A stretch of 64,000 nt of DNA from Opitutales bacterium (GCA_007133065.1 SLNJ01000034.1:1-64000); one strand, 5' to 3'; positions 32,709-44,057 are shown, counted from the stretch's first letter. The notes: generated from the sequence alone by a model not told the origin. Numbers and translations are program-made.

Positions 32709-35700
32709 ATGCCTGAGCCAAAAACAGACCGTGCGATGGACCGCGAGATGTTCCGCGATCCGCCAAAAGCGTACCGGGGGGTGACCCTCTGGATGCTCAA
32801 CGACAAGCTGGAGGTGGACGAGATCCGCCGTCAGCTCGACGGCCTTCACAGGGCGGGTTGGGGGGCGATGATCGGCCGCACCTTCAACGGGTTGCGGACG
32901 AAATATCTGAGCGAGGAGTGGATGGATATCATCGACACCATCATCCAGGGCGCGGGGGAGCACGGGATGAAAGTCTGGCTCCAGGCGGGTTACATGCCGA
33001 GCGCGATGCCCGACATCGACCCTGCATTCGCACACCAGGGTGTGACGATCCGGGATGCCTCGGAATCTGCGGATCCGAACGATCGCCCGATCGCCGAGCA
33101 CGGCGGACACGCCTTCTGCGTGCGCCGGATGGAGAGCGTCCTCGACCTGCTCAATCCGGAGGCGGTGCGGTGGTACCTGGACAAGGCGTACATCGAGACC
33201 TGGCATGCCCGTTTCGGAGCGGAATTCGGCAAGACCGTCGAAGCGGTGTGGGTGGACGAGCCCCATTTTCGACCCCCGCTCATCCCGTGGTCGGACCTGC
33301 TGCCCGGTGCCTTTGAGAAGGCGTGGGGGTACAAGATTGAGGACCATATCCCCTCGCTGTTCCTTCCGGAGGGCGACTTCGAGAGGATCCGGCATCAGTA
33401 TTGGCGCACGGTGCTGCAACTCTTTCTCGACGGCTATTTCGCACCGGTCGGCACGTGGTGCGGCGACTACGGCGTGAAATTCGCCGGGCACCTGATGGGC
33501 GAGGACACGCTCGCCAATCAGATCGGATGGACCGGGGCGACGATGCCGTGCTATGAAGCGATGCAGCTCCCGGGGATCGATCATCTGACCATGAGCGTGT
33601 ACTGGCCGGCACGCAAGAAGTTCATCCTCACGCCGAAGCAGTGCAGCAGCGCGGCCAACCAGCTGGGAACGGAAGAGGTGCTGGCGGAGATGTTCGGGGT
33701 CAGCTCGCAGGGGATCACCTTCGAGGATCGCAAGCACATCGCGAACTGGATGGCGGTGCTCGGAATCAACTACCGCTGCTACCACGGCTCGTTCTACTCG
33801 CTGCGGGGCAGACGCAAGCGAATCTACGTTCCCCACCTTTCCCACCAGCAGCCGTGGTGGCCCGACAACCGCATCGAGGCAGATTACTTTGCCCGTGTCT
33901 CGTACGCCATGCGCCGGGGACAGACCGCGGCGGACGTTCTCGTGCTGCACCCGGTCGAGTCCGCGTTCTGCCGGTACGATCCGACCTCGATGTACCGTCC
34001 CCACGACCGCACGACCGAGCGCGCGGACGTCCGCGAATTCGACGACCGCCTCGTCCAGCTCTGCGACAACCTCCTCGGCATCCAACGGGATTTCGAGTTC
34101 GGGGACGAAACTCTCCTGGCTCGTCACGGGCGCGTCGACGGCAAGACCTTCCGCGTCGGGCGAGCGCAATATGCGGCGGTGATGCTCCCGGATATGTTGA
34201 CGATCCGGCAGACCACCCTCGATCTGCTGCGCGAGTTTGCGTCAGCGGGCGGGACGGTCCTTGCCGCGGGCACGCTTCCCGACCGCATCGACGGCGCAAT
34301 TGAAGCCGCAGCGGACGAACTCGCCGGTATCGCCGCCCCGGTCAACAACGATCCGGAGGCATTGGAGCGCGCGCTCAACACCGTGATCCCGGCCGATGTC
34401 ACCGTGCGCGGAGTGAACAGTGAAAGCGATCGCCACCTCGTCTGGACGCACGCCCGAAAGCTCGATCGCGAACGCGTCTATTTCATCGCCAACACCAGCC
34501 GCGATACACAAATCTGCGTCGACGTGCGATTCCGCGGTACCGGCCGGCTCGAATCATGGGACCTGGATACCGGGTCGGTCGACGAGGCGCCACAACAGCG
34601 CACCGAAGCGGACGGAGTCGCCACCCGGCTAGACCTCGCCCCGGCGGACTCCCGGCTCTTCGTCTTCAAGGAGGGCGAGGAACCGGTCACTGTCGCCGGC
34701 GCGGGGCACTCCGTGGTTCGGACGGTGGAGCTTCCGTCACGCGGAGAGATTCGCCGGGACCAGCCGAACGCCCTGACACTCGACTTCTGCCGCTACCGCA
34801 CGGGCGACGGCGAATGGAGCGAGCGTCTCCCCGTCCTCCGGGTCCAGGAGCTGCTTGAGCAAGCCGATTACCACGGACCGGTCAGCCTGGAGTTTCAGTT
34901 CAACGCCGAGCACGTCCCCGACGACCTGCGTCTGGTTATCGAGGATGCCGCTGAATACCGCATCTCGATCAACGGAAAACCGGTCGAATACGCCGGCGAC
35001 GAGCCTTACATCGACGCATCGTTCCAACCAGTGGCAATCGCAACGGCGGCGGTGCCGGGGAACAATCGTATCGAGTTAACGCGCACGTTCGCGCCGATCC
35101 CAAAGGCGAAATTCGCCCTCGCCAAGCTTTTCGAGGTACAGGAGGGCGTCGAACTCGAATCGATCTACCTGACCGGATCATTCGAGCTGCGCGGGGCCGT
35201 TTCCTCCCTGGAGCCGCGACCCCGATGCGTCCGCTATCGCCCGGACTTCGTGCTCGCGGCGGCGCGGGAGACATCGGATGGCGATTTTACCTCCGGCGGC
35301 TACCCGTTCTATGCCGGGCGCATCTTCTGGAAGCAGGCCGTGTCTCTGACCCCTCCCGCCGAGGGCGAGCGCATCCACCTCGCCCTTCCCTCTCTCGACG
35401 CCGCGCTGGTCAAAATACACGTCAACAGCCGGGAAGCCGGCGCGATCGCGTGGGCCCCGTACCGGCTCGACATAACCGAGTTTGTGCGTGACGGGGAGAA
35501 TGAACTTGAGATCGAGTTTATCGGGACCCTGCGCAACCTCCTCGGCGCTCACCATCGCTCCGCCGGCGAACCGGACAACATGTGGCACACCGCGTTCGCT
35601 CCGGGCGGCGACCCCAAGATGCGCGAACACCCGGAGGAGGGCGGAGGTTGGACCGACGATTACTTCGTATTGAACTTCGGGGTACGAAAACCATGCCGCA

Positions 35701-35717
35701 TCGAATACCTCGCGTGA
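32709..35717 (+). CDS. GH106-like glycoside hydrolase (alpha-L-rhamnosidase-like)
   Basis: A 1002-residue protein with the architecture of GH106-type alpha-L-rhamnosidases. An N-terminal TIM-barrel-like part ('WMLNDKLEVDEIRRQLDGLH', 'DIIDTIIQGAGEHGMKVWLQ', 'AVWVDEPHFRPPLIPW') is followed by a long beta-rich middle and a galactose-binding-like C-terminal part ('RLDITEFVRDGENELEIEF'). Acidic residues in 'WVDEPHF' and 'AGHLMGEDTLANQ' are candidate catalytic groups. No signal peptide is seen at the ATG at 32709, which suggests periplasmic export is absent or the start lies elsewhere. Rhamnose would yield lactaldehyde and dihydroxyacetone phosphate; a link to the aldolase cluster is only a thought. 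Confidence 0.75.
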   Translation: MPEPKTDRAMDREMFRDPPKAYRGVTLWMLNDKLEVDEIRRQLDGLHRAGWGAMIGRTFNGLRTKYLSEEWMDIIDTIIQGAGEHGMKVWLQAGYMPSAMPDIDPAFAHQGVTIRDASESADPNDRPIAEHGGHAFCVRRMESVLDLLNPEAVRWYLDKAYIETWHARFGAEFGKTVEAVWVDEPHFRPPLIPWSDLLPGAFEKAWGYKIEDHIPSLFLPEGDFERIRHQYWRTVLQLFLDGYFAPVGTWCGDYGVKFAGHLMGEDTLANQIGWTGATMPCYEAMQLPGIDHLTMSVYWPARKKFILTPKQCSSAANQLGTEEVLAEMFGVSSQGITFEDRKHIANWMAVLGINYRCYHGSFYSLRGRRKRIYVPHLSHQQPWWPDNRIEADYFARVSYAMRRGQTAADVLVLHPVESAFCRYDPTSMYRPHDRTTERADVREFDDRLVQLCDNLLGIQRDFEFGDETLLARHGRVDGKTFRVGRAQYAAVMLPDMLTIRQTTLDLLREFASAGGTVLAAGTLPDRIDGAIEAAADELAGIAAPVNNDPEALERALNTVIPADVTVRGVNSESDRHLVWTHARKLDRERVYFIANTSRDTQICVDVRFRGTGRLESWDLDTGSVDEAPQQRTEADGVATRLDLAPADSRLFVFKEGEEPVTVAGAGHSVVRTVELPSRGEIRRDQPNALTLDFCRYRTGDGEWSERLPVLRVQELLEQADYHGPVSLEFQFNAEHVPDDLRLVIEDAAEYRISINGKPVEYAGDEPYIDASFQPVAIATAAVPGNNRIELTRTFAPIPKAKFALAKLFEVQEGVELESIYLTGSFELRGAVSSLEPRPRCVRYRPDFVLAAARETSDGDFTSGGYPFYAGRIFWKQAVSLTPPAEGERIHLALPSLDAALVKIHVNSREAGAIAWAPYRLDITEFVRDGENELEIEFIGTLRNLLGAHHRSAGEPDNMWHTAFAPGGDPKMREHPEEGGGWTDDYFVLNFGVRKPCRIEYLA

Positions 35718-36032
35718 GCTAACATGCTGTTGGAAACCCGGGCGGGCGTGATGAGATCGATTCGTCCCGGTTTTTCAACAGTCTGCCAATAGGTCGTAGT
35801 ACGGGCAGCGGAATCCACACCCCTTCGCCGGCCTGATTCTCCGGTTCCCGCGGCTTGCAGGAGGCCGGGGTCTGCGGCCACACCAGTCCCGCGGCGAACG
35901 GGGATCCAAACACCGGAGGAGGGTGCAAACGTGTGTTATTCATTGCGAGACGGAGCAAACCTGTGAGAATCCGCGTCGACACTCGACCTGCCGCATGCGC
36001 TTGTTCTATGAGAGCAGCCGCCATCCGAATCC
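35718..36032. other. gap with inverted repeat before the MFS gene
   Basis: A 315-base gap holding the inverted repeat 35727-35781. No gene. The segment next to the MFS gene (35930-36030) is somewhat less GC-rich and presumably contains its promoter. Confidence 0.5.
35727..35781. repeat. inverted repeat (CTGTTGRAAAMCCGGG arms)
   Basis: The left arm CTGTTGGAAACCCGGG (35727-35742) and the right arm CCCGGTTTTTCAACAG (35766-35781) pair with two mismatches around a 23-base spacer. One related arm, CTGTTGAAAACCGGGG, occurs at 9867-9882 immediately after another stop codon. It could act as a transcription-ending hairpin or be the ends of a lost mobile element; similar CTGTTGAAAA sequences occur at insertion sequence termini. 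Confidence 0.6.
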
Positions 36033-37223
36033 ATGCCGTTCACTAAAATCCAGTATTTCTTATCGTACGCCGTGATGGGCAGCGTGCTGCCCTTTCTCGC
36101 TATTTTCCTGAAGGAGCAGCAGGGTCTCAACGAGTCGCAAATCGGCTATATTGTCGGCGTGGCAAGCTGTGCCATCCTGGTCACCCCGGTGCTGATGACG
36201 CTGCTCGCCGACACGCGGCTCGACCCGCGGCGTCTGGCCGCCGGCATGTTCCTGTTCAGCGGACTCTTCCTGTTGCTTTTGGACGTGGTGGATGGGTTCT
36301 GGCCGACGCTGCTTCTGTTTGCCCTGCATAATCTCGCCTTTGTCGCAATCCTGCCACTGCAGGACGGAATCATGTTCTCCCTGCAACGCCGCCGGCAGAA
36401 GGGCGGCATGCCGACCGTTCCGTATCACCGTGTGCGGGTCTGGGGGACGATCGGGTTCATCATCCCCAGTATTCTGCTGTACGTCCTGCTCCACTCCGGC
36501 AAGCCGATCGGGGTGATTATGCTGACGGGCGTGTTCTTCTGCGTATTGGGGCTCTGCAACACATGGTTTGTTCCCGACCCGAGAGTGGGTCGGGAAGATC
36601 CGGGTGTCGGGGCGCAGGATCGTCTCCCCACGGCGGCCGCGGCGCGCGCCCTTCTGCGCGGCAACGTCCTGGTCTTCTGCATCGGCATCGCCCTGGCCCA
36701 CCTCGCGGCCGCAGGGTTCTACGGGTTCTATGCCTTGTACCTCACAGAAGAAGTCGGCCTGGAACAGAAGTGGGTGGGTCTGATTTTCAATGTGGGCGTG
36801 ACCATCGAGATTTTCTTCGTCCTGGGGATGGGCTGGTTGATCCGCACCTTCGGGTTGCGCAGGCTCATGCTGATCGGGGTGGTCTGCATGGCGCTGCGTA
36901 CCGCACTGCTGGCGCTCTTTCCAACGGTCACGGTCGCCATCCTCAGCCAGACGCTCCACGGAATCATCATCGTCGCGCTGTTCATCGCACCGATCGTCTA
37001 CATCAACCGGCAGGCGGGCGACCGCTACCGCAACTCGATCCAGGGACTGTACACCATGAGCGTCGTCGGCGCCTCCCGCATCCTCGGGAGCATCCTTTCC
37101 GGGTACGTGGCGTTGAGCAGCCTGCGCCTGCTCTTTGCACTCGCCACGGTGCTCTGCCTGGTCAGTGGACTGTTGTTTCTCCTGCTTTTTCGCGCCGATC
37201 GATCCGACCGGTCCGTGTATTGA
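36033..37223 (+). CDS. major facilitator superfamily transporter
   Basis: An inner-membrane transporter of 396 residues with about 12 hydrophobic segments. The N-terminal 'TKIQYFLSYAVMGSVLPFLA' and the loop 'ADTRLDPRRLAAG' after helix 2 fit the MFS_1-like (nucleoside:proton symporter/LacY-like) group. A second half starts at 'GNVLVFCIGIALAHLAAAGF'. A central cytoplasmic loop with 'PDPRVGREDPGVGAQDR' joins the halves. The substrate is unknown; sugar or nucleoside import is the usual role. It is 66 bases upstream of the RodZ-like gene. Confidence 0.88.
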   Translation: MPFTKIQYFLSYAVMGSVLPFLAIFLKEQQGLNESQIGYIVGVASCAILVTPVLMTLLADTRLDPRRLAAGMFLFSGLFLLLLDVVDGFWPTLLLFALHNLAFVAILPLQDGIMFSLQRRRQKGGMPTVPYHRVRVWGTIGFIIPSILLYVLLHSGKPIGVIMLTGVFFCVLGLCNTWFVPDPRVGREDPGVGAQDRLPTAAAARALLRGNVLVFCIGIALAHLAAAGFYGFYALYLTEEVGLEQKWVGLIFNVGVTIEIFFVLGMGWLIRTFGLRRLMLIGVVCMALRTALLALFPTVTVAILSQTLHGIIIVALFIAPIVYINRQAGDRYRNSIQGLYTMSVVGASRILGSILSGYVALSSLRLLFALATVLCLVSGLLFLLLFRADRSDRSVY

Positions 37224-37289
37224 TTCAGATTTGGATTGTCAAACAGCGCATCATCGCTGTTGAATGCCCATGCATTCACGAGCACGACT

Positions 37290-38186
37290 ATGACAATCGG
37301 GGAGAAACTTGAGGAAGCGCGCAAGCGCAAGGGTGTATCCATTCGCGAAGCCGCCGAAGCCACAAAGATTCGCGGAGACTTTCTCCTGAGCCTCGAGAGC
37401 AACAGCGTGGACATCCCGCTTCCGGAGATCTATGTCCGCGGCTTTCTCAAGAATTACGCCCGGTTTCTCCGATTGGATGCGGATCGCATCATCACCGATT
37501 ACGACGCTACGCGGCTCGGGCAATCGGCGATGCAGCCCGATGAGCCGCGCATGCACGAGGGGACGTCGCCCTCCGGGCGGGAATCACTCGGGCGCATGGA
37601 TCTCGCCCCGCGGCAGGAGCCGGCCAGACCGGCGGAACCGTCGGAACCGGCGCACGAGCCGACCGAACCCACCGAACCGGCTCCCGCGCGCGAGAGCGCT
37701 CGGGCCACACTTCCCGAGGTGGAGGGTGATGACTTCCACGCGCGGGGACCGACAATCCGCGAACGCTTTCAGGATTCGGAATTGCGGACCCTCTACCTGA
37801 AGCTCGCCTTGCTCGGCCTCGGCGCGATCATCCTGGTCGTTCTGATCGCGCTATTGGTGAATCTCATGCGCTCGGGCGATGCGGAACCGACCCACGTCGC
37901 CTCCGAGGCCGTCCCGGCGGAAGCGGTTACCGAGGCCTCCCCACCGGTCGCAGAGACGGAAGAGATTCGGCTGATCGCACGCGATAGCGTTACGGTTATT
38001 GTCGATCAGGTGCGCGATAACACCCGCTTGTTCAGCGGCACCCTGGATGCCGGAGAGAGCCACACATTCGAACGCGCCGGTCCGGTCACGATTCGTTTTA
38101 CCGACGGCGACGCCCTTGTCGTTGAGATAGACGGCCAGCGATTTCGCATGGGGAGCTCAGGAGTCGGCTACACCCGCCTCGATTGA
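37290..38186 (+). CDS. RodZ-like helix-turn-helix membrane protein
   Basis: A cell-shape or morphogenesis-type protein of 298 residues. The N-terminal HTH_25 domain (residues 1-70: 'MTIGEKLEEARKRKGVSIRE', 'ESNSVDIPLPEIYVRGFLKN') matches RodZ, which binds MreB in the cytoplasm. A Pro/Glu-rich linker follows, then one membrane span ('LALLGLGAIILVVLIALL') and a C-terminal DUF4115-like beta domain ('IRLIARDSVTVIVDQVRDNT', 'GPVTIRFTDGDALVVEIDG') outside the membrane. I start at the ATG at 37290, where the HTH begins. The next gene is convergent, with 76 bases between stops and an imperfect AGGGTCTCG/CGAGAACCCT hairpin at 38202-38238. Confidence 0.88.
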   Translation: MTIGEKLEEARKRKGVSIREAAEATKIRGDFLLSLESNSVDIPLPEIYVRGFLKNYARFLRLDADRIITDYDATRLGQSAMQPDEPRMHEGTSPSGRESLGRMDLAPRQEPARPAEPSEPAHEPTEPTEPAPARESARATLPEVEGDDFHARGPTIRERFQDSELRTLYLKLALLGLGAIILVVLIALLVNLMRSGDAEPTHVASEAVPAEAVTEASPPVAETEEIRLIARDSVTVIVDQVRDNTRLFSGTLDAGESHTFERAGPVTIRFTDGDALVVEIDGQRFRMGSSGVGYTRLD

Positions 38187-38262
38187 TTTGATCGCGCCGT
38201 AAAGGGTCTCGATTCCATCGAGAACGGAACGAGAACCCTGCACCCCCGATGCTCCAGGCTGG

Positions 38263-38676
38263 CTAACGGCGGCGTTCTTTGGCGAGCCGTTGGGCCATGG
38301 TGAACCGGAGGATGGTTTCCGCCTCCTCGACCACAGCCGGGTCCTCCCCTTTTTCGCGTGCCTCGCGCAGCGCGTTCTCGGCGCGGACGCGCGCCTCCTC
38401 GATCGCATTGAGATCGATCTCTTCGACATTGATCGCCTGCTCGGTCAGCACCGAGACCTTATCTCCCAGAACCTGCACGAAGCCCTTGTCCACGGCGAGG
38501 TGCTCGACCTGACCCTGGCGCTCGGAGCGCAACTCCCCCGGTTCCACGAGCGTAACCAGCGGAATGTGGCCCGGGAGCACGTCGATCTCTCCTTCGGTGG
38601 TCGGGATGAACACCGAGTCGGACGACTCGCTGTAGACCTTCCCTTCGGGCGTTATGATTTCGAGGTGCAGCGCCAT
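38263..38676 (-). CDS. atpC: ATP synthase epsilon subunit
   Basis: The F1 epsilon subunit, which couples rotation to ATP synthesis and inhibits hydrolysis. 137 residues: the N-terminal beta-barrel 'MALHLEIITPEGKVYSESSD', 'PTTEGEIDVLPGHIPLVTLV', and the C-terminal helix 'EEARVRAENALREAREKGED'. It is the last gene of the ATP synthase operon, 7 bases after atpD. Confidence 0.96.
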   Translation of the reverse strand: MALHLEIITPEGKVYSESSDSVFIPTTEGEIDVLPGHIPLVTLVEPGELRSERQGQVEHLAVDKGFVQVLGDKVSVLTEQAINVEEIDLNAIEEARVRAENALREAREKGEDPAVVEEAETILRFTMAQRLAKERRR

Positions 38677-38683
38677 GGTCGAA

Positions 38684-40114
<1,431 letters not shown>

Positions 40115-41023
40115 TCAGGATTCCTGGGATGAGGCGGTGGCCGCGGCGATCTCCAGAATCTCCTGCGTGATCGCGGCCTGCCGCGCCTTGTTGTATTGGA
40201 GGGTCAAGTCTTCGACCAGGCTATTGGCGTTGTCCGTGGCGGTCTTCATCGCAACCATCCGTGCGCTGTGCTCCGAGGCCTTCGCCTCGAGCGCGCTCTG
40301 GTAGATGGAGCGCCGGACCGCCAGGTCCATGAGGTTGTTGAGCAAGCTCTGGGGATCCGGCTCGAAGAGCATTTCGCGGCGGTCGTCGCCCAGCGGGGCC
40401 TCCGCGGTGTAGTCCTCGTCCCCGAAGACCTCCCGCACCATATCCGCGAGGTTTACGATCGGAACCACCGGTTTGCGCATCGCTTCCTGCTGGAGGGTGT
40501 TCTTGAATCGCGTGTACAACACTTCGATCGTATCGATCTCGCGCTTTGCGTAGGCCTCGAGCAACAGCTCGACAGGCGGGCGGATTTCGGAGAACCGCGC
40601 ACGATCGCTGAGGGAGAACTCGGCGAGGACGCTGCGCTGCGTCCGGCTCAGGAACTGGGATCCTTTGCGTCCGATGCTGACATACGACGCCTCTCCGTGG
40701 GGGATCTGCGCCACCAGGCGAAAGAGATTCGCAGTCAGCGGACCGCACAGGCCCTTGTCGGGCGTGATCAGAAGGATTCCCCGGTTTTGCACCTCGCGTC
40801 CCTCCAGATAGGGGTGGCTGATCCCTTTCTGATCGCTCTCGGCGGCGCGCTCCTCGATTGCGATCAGGATCTCGGCCATCAACTGCGTGTAGGGCCGGGA
40901 CTCGAGTGCGCTGTTCTGCGCCCGCTTCATCTTCGAGGCGGCGACCAACTGCATCGCCTTGGTGATCTGAGCGGTGTTCTTGACCGACTTGATCCGGCGC
41001 TTGATGTCGCGAAGGTTTGCCAT
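40115..41023 (-). CDS. atpG: ATP synthase gamma subunit
   Basis: The rotor shaft, 302 residues. The N-terminal coiled coil 'MANLRDIKRRIKSVKNTAQI' and C-terminal 'ATDNANSLVEDLTLQYNKAR' are characteristic. 52 bases after atpA. Confidence 0.96.
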   Translation of the reverse strand: MANLRDIKRRIKSVKNTAQITKAMQLVAASKMKRAQNSALESRPYTQLMAEILIAIEERAAESDQKGISHPYLEGREVQNRGILLITPDKGLCGPLTANLFRLVAQIPHGEASYVSIGRKGSQFLSRTQRSVLAEFSLSDRARFSEIRPPVELLLEAYAKREIDTIEVLYTRFKNTLQQEAMRKPVVPIVNLADMVREVFGDEDYTAEAPLGDDRREMLFEPDPQSLLNNLMDLAVRRSIYQSALEAKASEHSARMVAMKTATDNANSLVEDLTLQYNKARQAAITQEILEIAAATASSQES

Positions 41024-41075
41024 AGAAACGAAATATCAGCCGTCGGGTTGCTCGGAGTTGCCGCCGAACAAGACG

Positions 41076-42617
41076 TTATCCGGCATCACCGAATCCTTTC
41101 TTCCACTCGTCGATGGCCGACTTGAGGTCTGTCTCGAGCGAATCGTCGATCTTGCCCTCGGTGCGGATGCGGGAGAGCACCTGTTCCTTGCGCGTGGTAA
41201 GGAATTCCTCCAGCGAGGAGCTTGCCCGCACGATTTCGCTCGTCTCGATCGAGTCGAAGTAGTCATTCTGCATCGCCCAGAGGATCGCAATCTGCGCTTC
41301 CGTCGGCTTCGGGCTGAACGCCGGCTGTTTGAAGAGTTCGACGACGCGTGCCCCTCGGTCGAGTTGGCGTTTGGTTCGCGCATCCAGGTCGGATCCGAAT
41401 TGCGCGAAGGCAGCCAGCTCGCGGTATTGCGCCAACTCGAGCTTCACCTTGCCGGCCACCTGCTTGTAGGCTTTAATCTGGGCGGCTGAGCCGACCCGGG
41501 AAACCGAGAGCCCGACGGAGATCGCCGGACGGATTCCCTGGTTGAAGAGGTCGGTCTCGAGGAAGATCTGGCCGTCCGTGATCGAAATCACGTTGGTCGG
41601 GATATACGCCGAGACGTCGCCCGCCTGCGTCTCGATGATCGGCAGGGCCGTCAGCGATCCGTTCCCGTGGTCCTCGTTCAAGCGTGCCGCCCGCTCGAGG
41701 AGGCGGCTGTGCAGGTAGAACACGTCACCCGGATACGCCTCGCGGCCGGAGGGTCGCTTGAGCACCAGGGAGATCTGGCGGTAGGCGGCGGCGTGCTTGG
41801 AGAGGTCGTCGTAGACGATCAGGGCATCCATGCCGTTCTCCATGAACCACTCGCCCATCGCGCACCCGGCGTAGGGAGCCAGGTACTGATTTGCGGGATT
41901 GTCCGCCGCCGGCGCGGTGACGACGATGGTGTAGTCGAGCGCCCCCGCCTTCTCGAGCACGTTGACGGTTCGTGCCACGTTCGCATTCTTCTGTCCGACG
42001 GCGACGTATATGGAGTACAGGGGACGGAATGAGGGATCCCCCGATTCGAGTCCGACCTTGTTGATCTGCGCCTGGTTGATGATCGTGTCGATGGCGATCG
42101 TCGTCTTGCCGGTGCTGCGATCCCCGATTATGAGCTCGCGCTGGCCCCGTCCGATCGGGATCATCGCATCGATCGGCATGATCCCGGTCTGCACCGGCTG
42201 GTCCACCGAACGGCGCGGAATGATGCCCGGAGCAATGCGTTCCACCGAGTAGGTTTCGTCGCTTTCGATCGGCCCCTTCCCGTCGCACGGCGCGCCGAGG
42301 GAGTCGACGACGCGCCCGAGGAGGCCCTTGCCGACCGGAACGGACAGCAGTCGTCCGGTGGTCTCGCACTCGTCCCCTTCCTTGAGGGAGCTGACATCCC
42401 CCATGATCACGGCGCCGACCTGGTCCTCTTCGAGATTGAGGGCGATCCCCGTCACCCCTCCCGGAAATTCGATCATCTCGTTGTACATGACCGCCGAGAG
42501 CCCGTCGATCTTGCAGACCCCGTCGGCGATCGCCGCGATCCTGCCGGTGTTGCTCCGTGTCGCGCCGGTATCAAGGCCGGAGATTTCCTTTTGAATTTGT
42601 TCGAGTATGGCGTTCAT
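41076..42617 (-). CDS. atpA: ATP synthase alpha subunit
   Basis: The non-catalytic nucleotide-binding F1 subunit, 513 residues. P-loop '[14 protein letters not shown]', '[16 protein letters not shown]', and the alpha-specific '[14 protein letters not shown]'. I start at the ATG at 42617 ('[14 protein letters not shown]'). The frame stays open upstream for 118 codons only because of GC bias across atpH, and similarity starts at this ATG. Confidence 0.98.
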   Translation of the reverse strand: MNAILEQIQKEISGLDTGATRSNTGRIAAIADGVCKIDGLSAVMYNEMIEFPGGVTGIALNLEEDQVGAVIMGDVSSLKEGDECETTGRLLSVPVGKGLLGRVVDSLGAPCDGKGPIESDETYSVERIAPGIIPRRSVDQPVQTGIMPIDAMIPIGRGQRELIIGDRSTGKTTIAIDTIINQAQINKVGLESGDPSFRPLYSIYVAVGQKNANVARTVNVLEKAGALDYTIVVTAPAADNPANQYLAPYAGCAMGEWFMENGMDALIVYDDLSKHAAAYRQISLVLKRPSGREAYPGDVFYLHSRLLERAARLNEDHGNGSLTALPIIETQAGDVSAYIPTNVISITDGQIFLETDLFNQGIRPAISVGLSVSRVGSAAQIKAYKQVAGKVKLELAQYRELAAFAQFGSDLDARTKRQLDRGARVVELFKQPAFSPKPTEAQIAILWAMQNDYFDSIETSEIVRASSSLEEFLTTRKEQVLSRIRTEGKIDDSLETDLKSAIDEWKKGFGDAG

Positions 42618-42661
42618 CGATTGCTTGAAACTGTGGTGAGGTGTTACCCGACCGCGCCGGG

Positions 42662-43069
42662 TTAGGAAGAGGAATGCCCGTTGAAGGTCGCTGCGAAGCG
42701 TTGGAGCCGACCGGCCACGGAGGCGTCCAGCAGATCGTCTCCGAGTCGGATCCGAATCCCGGCGATCAGCTTCGGATTCTCGCGAGGCGAGATCGAGACC
42801 GGGTGCCCGGCATGCTCCGCCAGTGCCGCGCGCAAATCCTCCAGCGCCGCGTCGTCGATCGGACCGGCGTGCTCGACGATGGCCTGGCGACGGCTCAACT
42901 CCGCGCGCGCCCGGCGCAAAAACAGGCGCAAGGTCCGACGCCGGCGGACCACGGGGAGCCGGCGGGTCCACTCCAGCACGGCCTCAACCCGTTCGGGGTC
43001 GAGCGCGCCGTCGGCATCCATGCTGAGCTGAATGAGCTTGCGGGCGATCTGTTGTGAGGTGGCAGCCAT
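42662..43069 (-). CDS. atpH: ATP synthase delta subunit (short)
   Basis: The stator subunit (OSCP) that joins the b subunit to F1. It is only 135 residues, while the family is usually about 170-190. An N-terminal helical part ('[20 protein letters not shown]') is followed by the conserved C-terminal beta segment '[20 protein letters not shown]' and '[12 protein letters not shown]'. The N-terminal bundle is shortened by roughly 40 residues, either a lineage trait or divergence. Position between atpF and atpA supports the call. Confidence 0.88.
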   Translation of the reverse strand: MAATSQQIARKLIQLSMDADGALDPERVEAVLEWTRRLPVVRRRRTLRLFLRRARAELSRRQAIVEHAGPIDDAALEDLRAALAEHAGHPVSISPRENPKLIAGIRIRLGDDLLDASVAGRLQRFAATFNGHSSS

Positions 43070-43082
43070 CCGGGAAAAACGG

Positions 43083-43649
43083 TCAGTTGGCGGAGTTCAC
43101 TTCGCGGGCGGCGGCAGAATTGATGCGGGTTTTTTCGTCCTCACTCAGTTCCTTGCCCAGCACGCGCCCGGAGATGAGAACAACCAACCTCCTGATCTCC
43201 CCGCGCACCTCCGCAAGCATCTTTTCGCGTTCGAGCTCGGTTGCCTTGCGTCCTTTCCTGAGCATCTCCTCGACCTGTGCCGCGGTATCCTGACGCTGTT
43301 TTTCGGCGAGGGAACGGGCGTCGTCGCGAGCCTCCTGGACAATCTTCTGGGACTGCTGCTGCGCTTTTCGCACGGTCTCCTCGTGCTTGCGCTCCGCCTC
43401 GGCGAGCTTCTCCTTCATCTCCTCGGCGTACGCCAGGCCGCTGGCGATTTTCTCCTGGCGCTCCTCGATGGTCGCCAGAATCGGCTTAAAGGCGAAGCGA
43501 TAGAGAATAAACGCGACCAAAAGGAAGTTCACCGCCTGCGCGATGATCATGGGCACGTCCACCCGGAACCCGCGCGCCAGCTCGGTCACCGGGTTGCCGC
43601 TTGATTCCGCGGCGGCGGCGGCCAGAGTATGCAGGACACTGAAATCCAT
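43083..43649 (-). CDS. atpF: ATP synthase b subunit
   Basis: The peripheral stalk subunit, 188 residues. An N-terminal membrane helix ('MIIAQAVNFLLVAFILYRFA') is followed by 'FKPILATIEERQEKIASGLA' and a long charged helix, as in bacterial b subunits. A hydrophilic leader of some 30 residues precedes the helix. 57 bases after atpE. Confidence 0.93.
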   Translation of the reverse strand: MDFSVLHTLAAAAAESSGNPVTELARGFRVDVPMIIAQAVNFLLVAFILYRFAFKPILATIEERQEKIASGLAYAEEMKEKLAEAERKHEETVRKAQQQSQKIVQEARDDARSLAEKQRQDTAAQVEEMLRKGRKATELEREKMLAEVRGEIRRLVVLISGRVLGKELSEDEKTRINSAAAREVNSAN

Positions 43650-43706
43650 GGTGAAAAGGGGCGGGAGCGCACGGGCAATGGCCGTTGCGCCCCCGCCGTG
43701 CGGAAG

Positions 43707-43931
43707 TTATCCTTGGTAGAGAAAGAGGGAATAGAAGGCGACCGCCTCGGCCAGCGCCATCCCGATGATGGACTGCACGAGGATTTTACCTGATGCGCCG
43801 GGATTGCGGCCGACGGACTCGACGGCTTTGGTGCCGATGAGAGCCACACCGAGGGCGGCAAAGGTACATCCCAGCGCGGAGGTCAGCCCGCGGCCCAGAT
43901 CTCCAGTGAGTTGTGCGATGATATCGATCAT
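43707..43931 (-). CDS. atpE: ATP synthase c subunit
   Basis: The membrane ring subunit, 74 residues, two helices joined by the polar loop Arg42-Asn43-Pro44. The ion-binding carboxylate is Glu62 in 'GMALAEAVAFYSLF'. Sodium-type signatures (Gln in helix 1 with Ser/Thr after Glu) are absent, so proton coupling is more likely. Confidence 0.95.
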   Translation of the reverse strand: MIDIIAQLTGDLGRGLTSALGCTFAALGVALIGTKAVESVGRNPGASGKILVQSIIGMALAEAVAFYSLFLYQG

Positions 43932-44057
43932 GATATTGTGATGGTTTCTTGGTTGATGTATTCGCGGTCGTCCACGCTTTTCAATATGGGAGCTGATATC
44001 TCCCGCATGGTCCCGGCCGTGAAAGGGTGTTGTGGCGATTCATGGCATCTCTCCGTA

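Noticed and set aside
32517-34169. Minus-strand open frame of about 550 codons opposite the GH106-like gene
   Set aside because: Antisense to a gene with a recognised architecture; the translation has no conserved domain except the SDR tail in another frame.
38202-38238. Imperfect hairpin between the rodZ-like gene and atpC as a terminator
   Set aside because: The arms are interrupted and no T-tract follows on either strand, so it is mentioned only in the rodZ entry.
42618-42971. Upstream 118-codon extension of the alpha subunit gene
   Set aside because: It lies within atpH and carries no similarity to ATP synthase; the ATG at 42617 is the family start.
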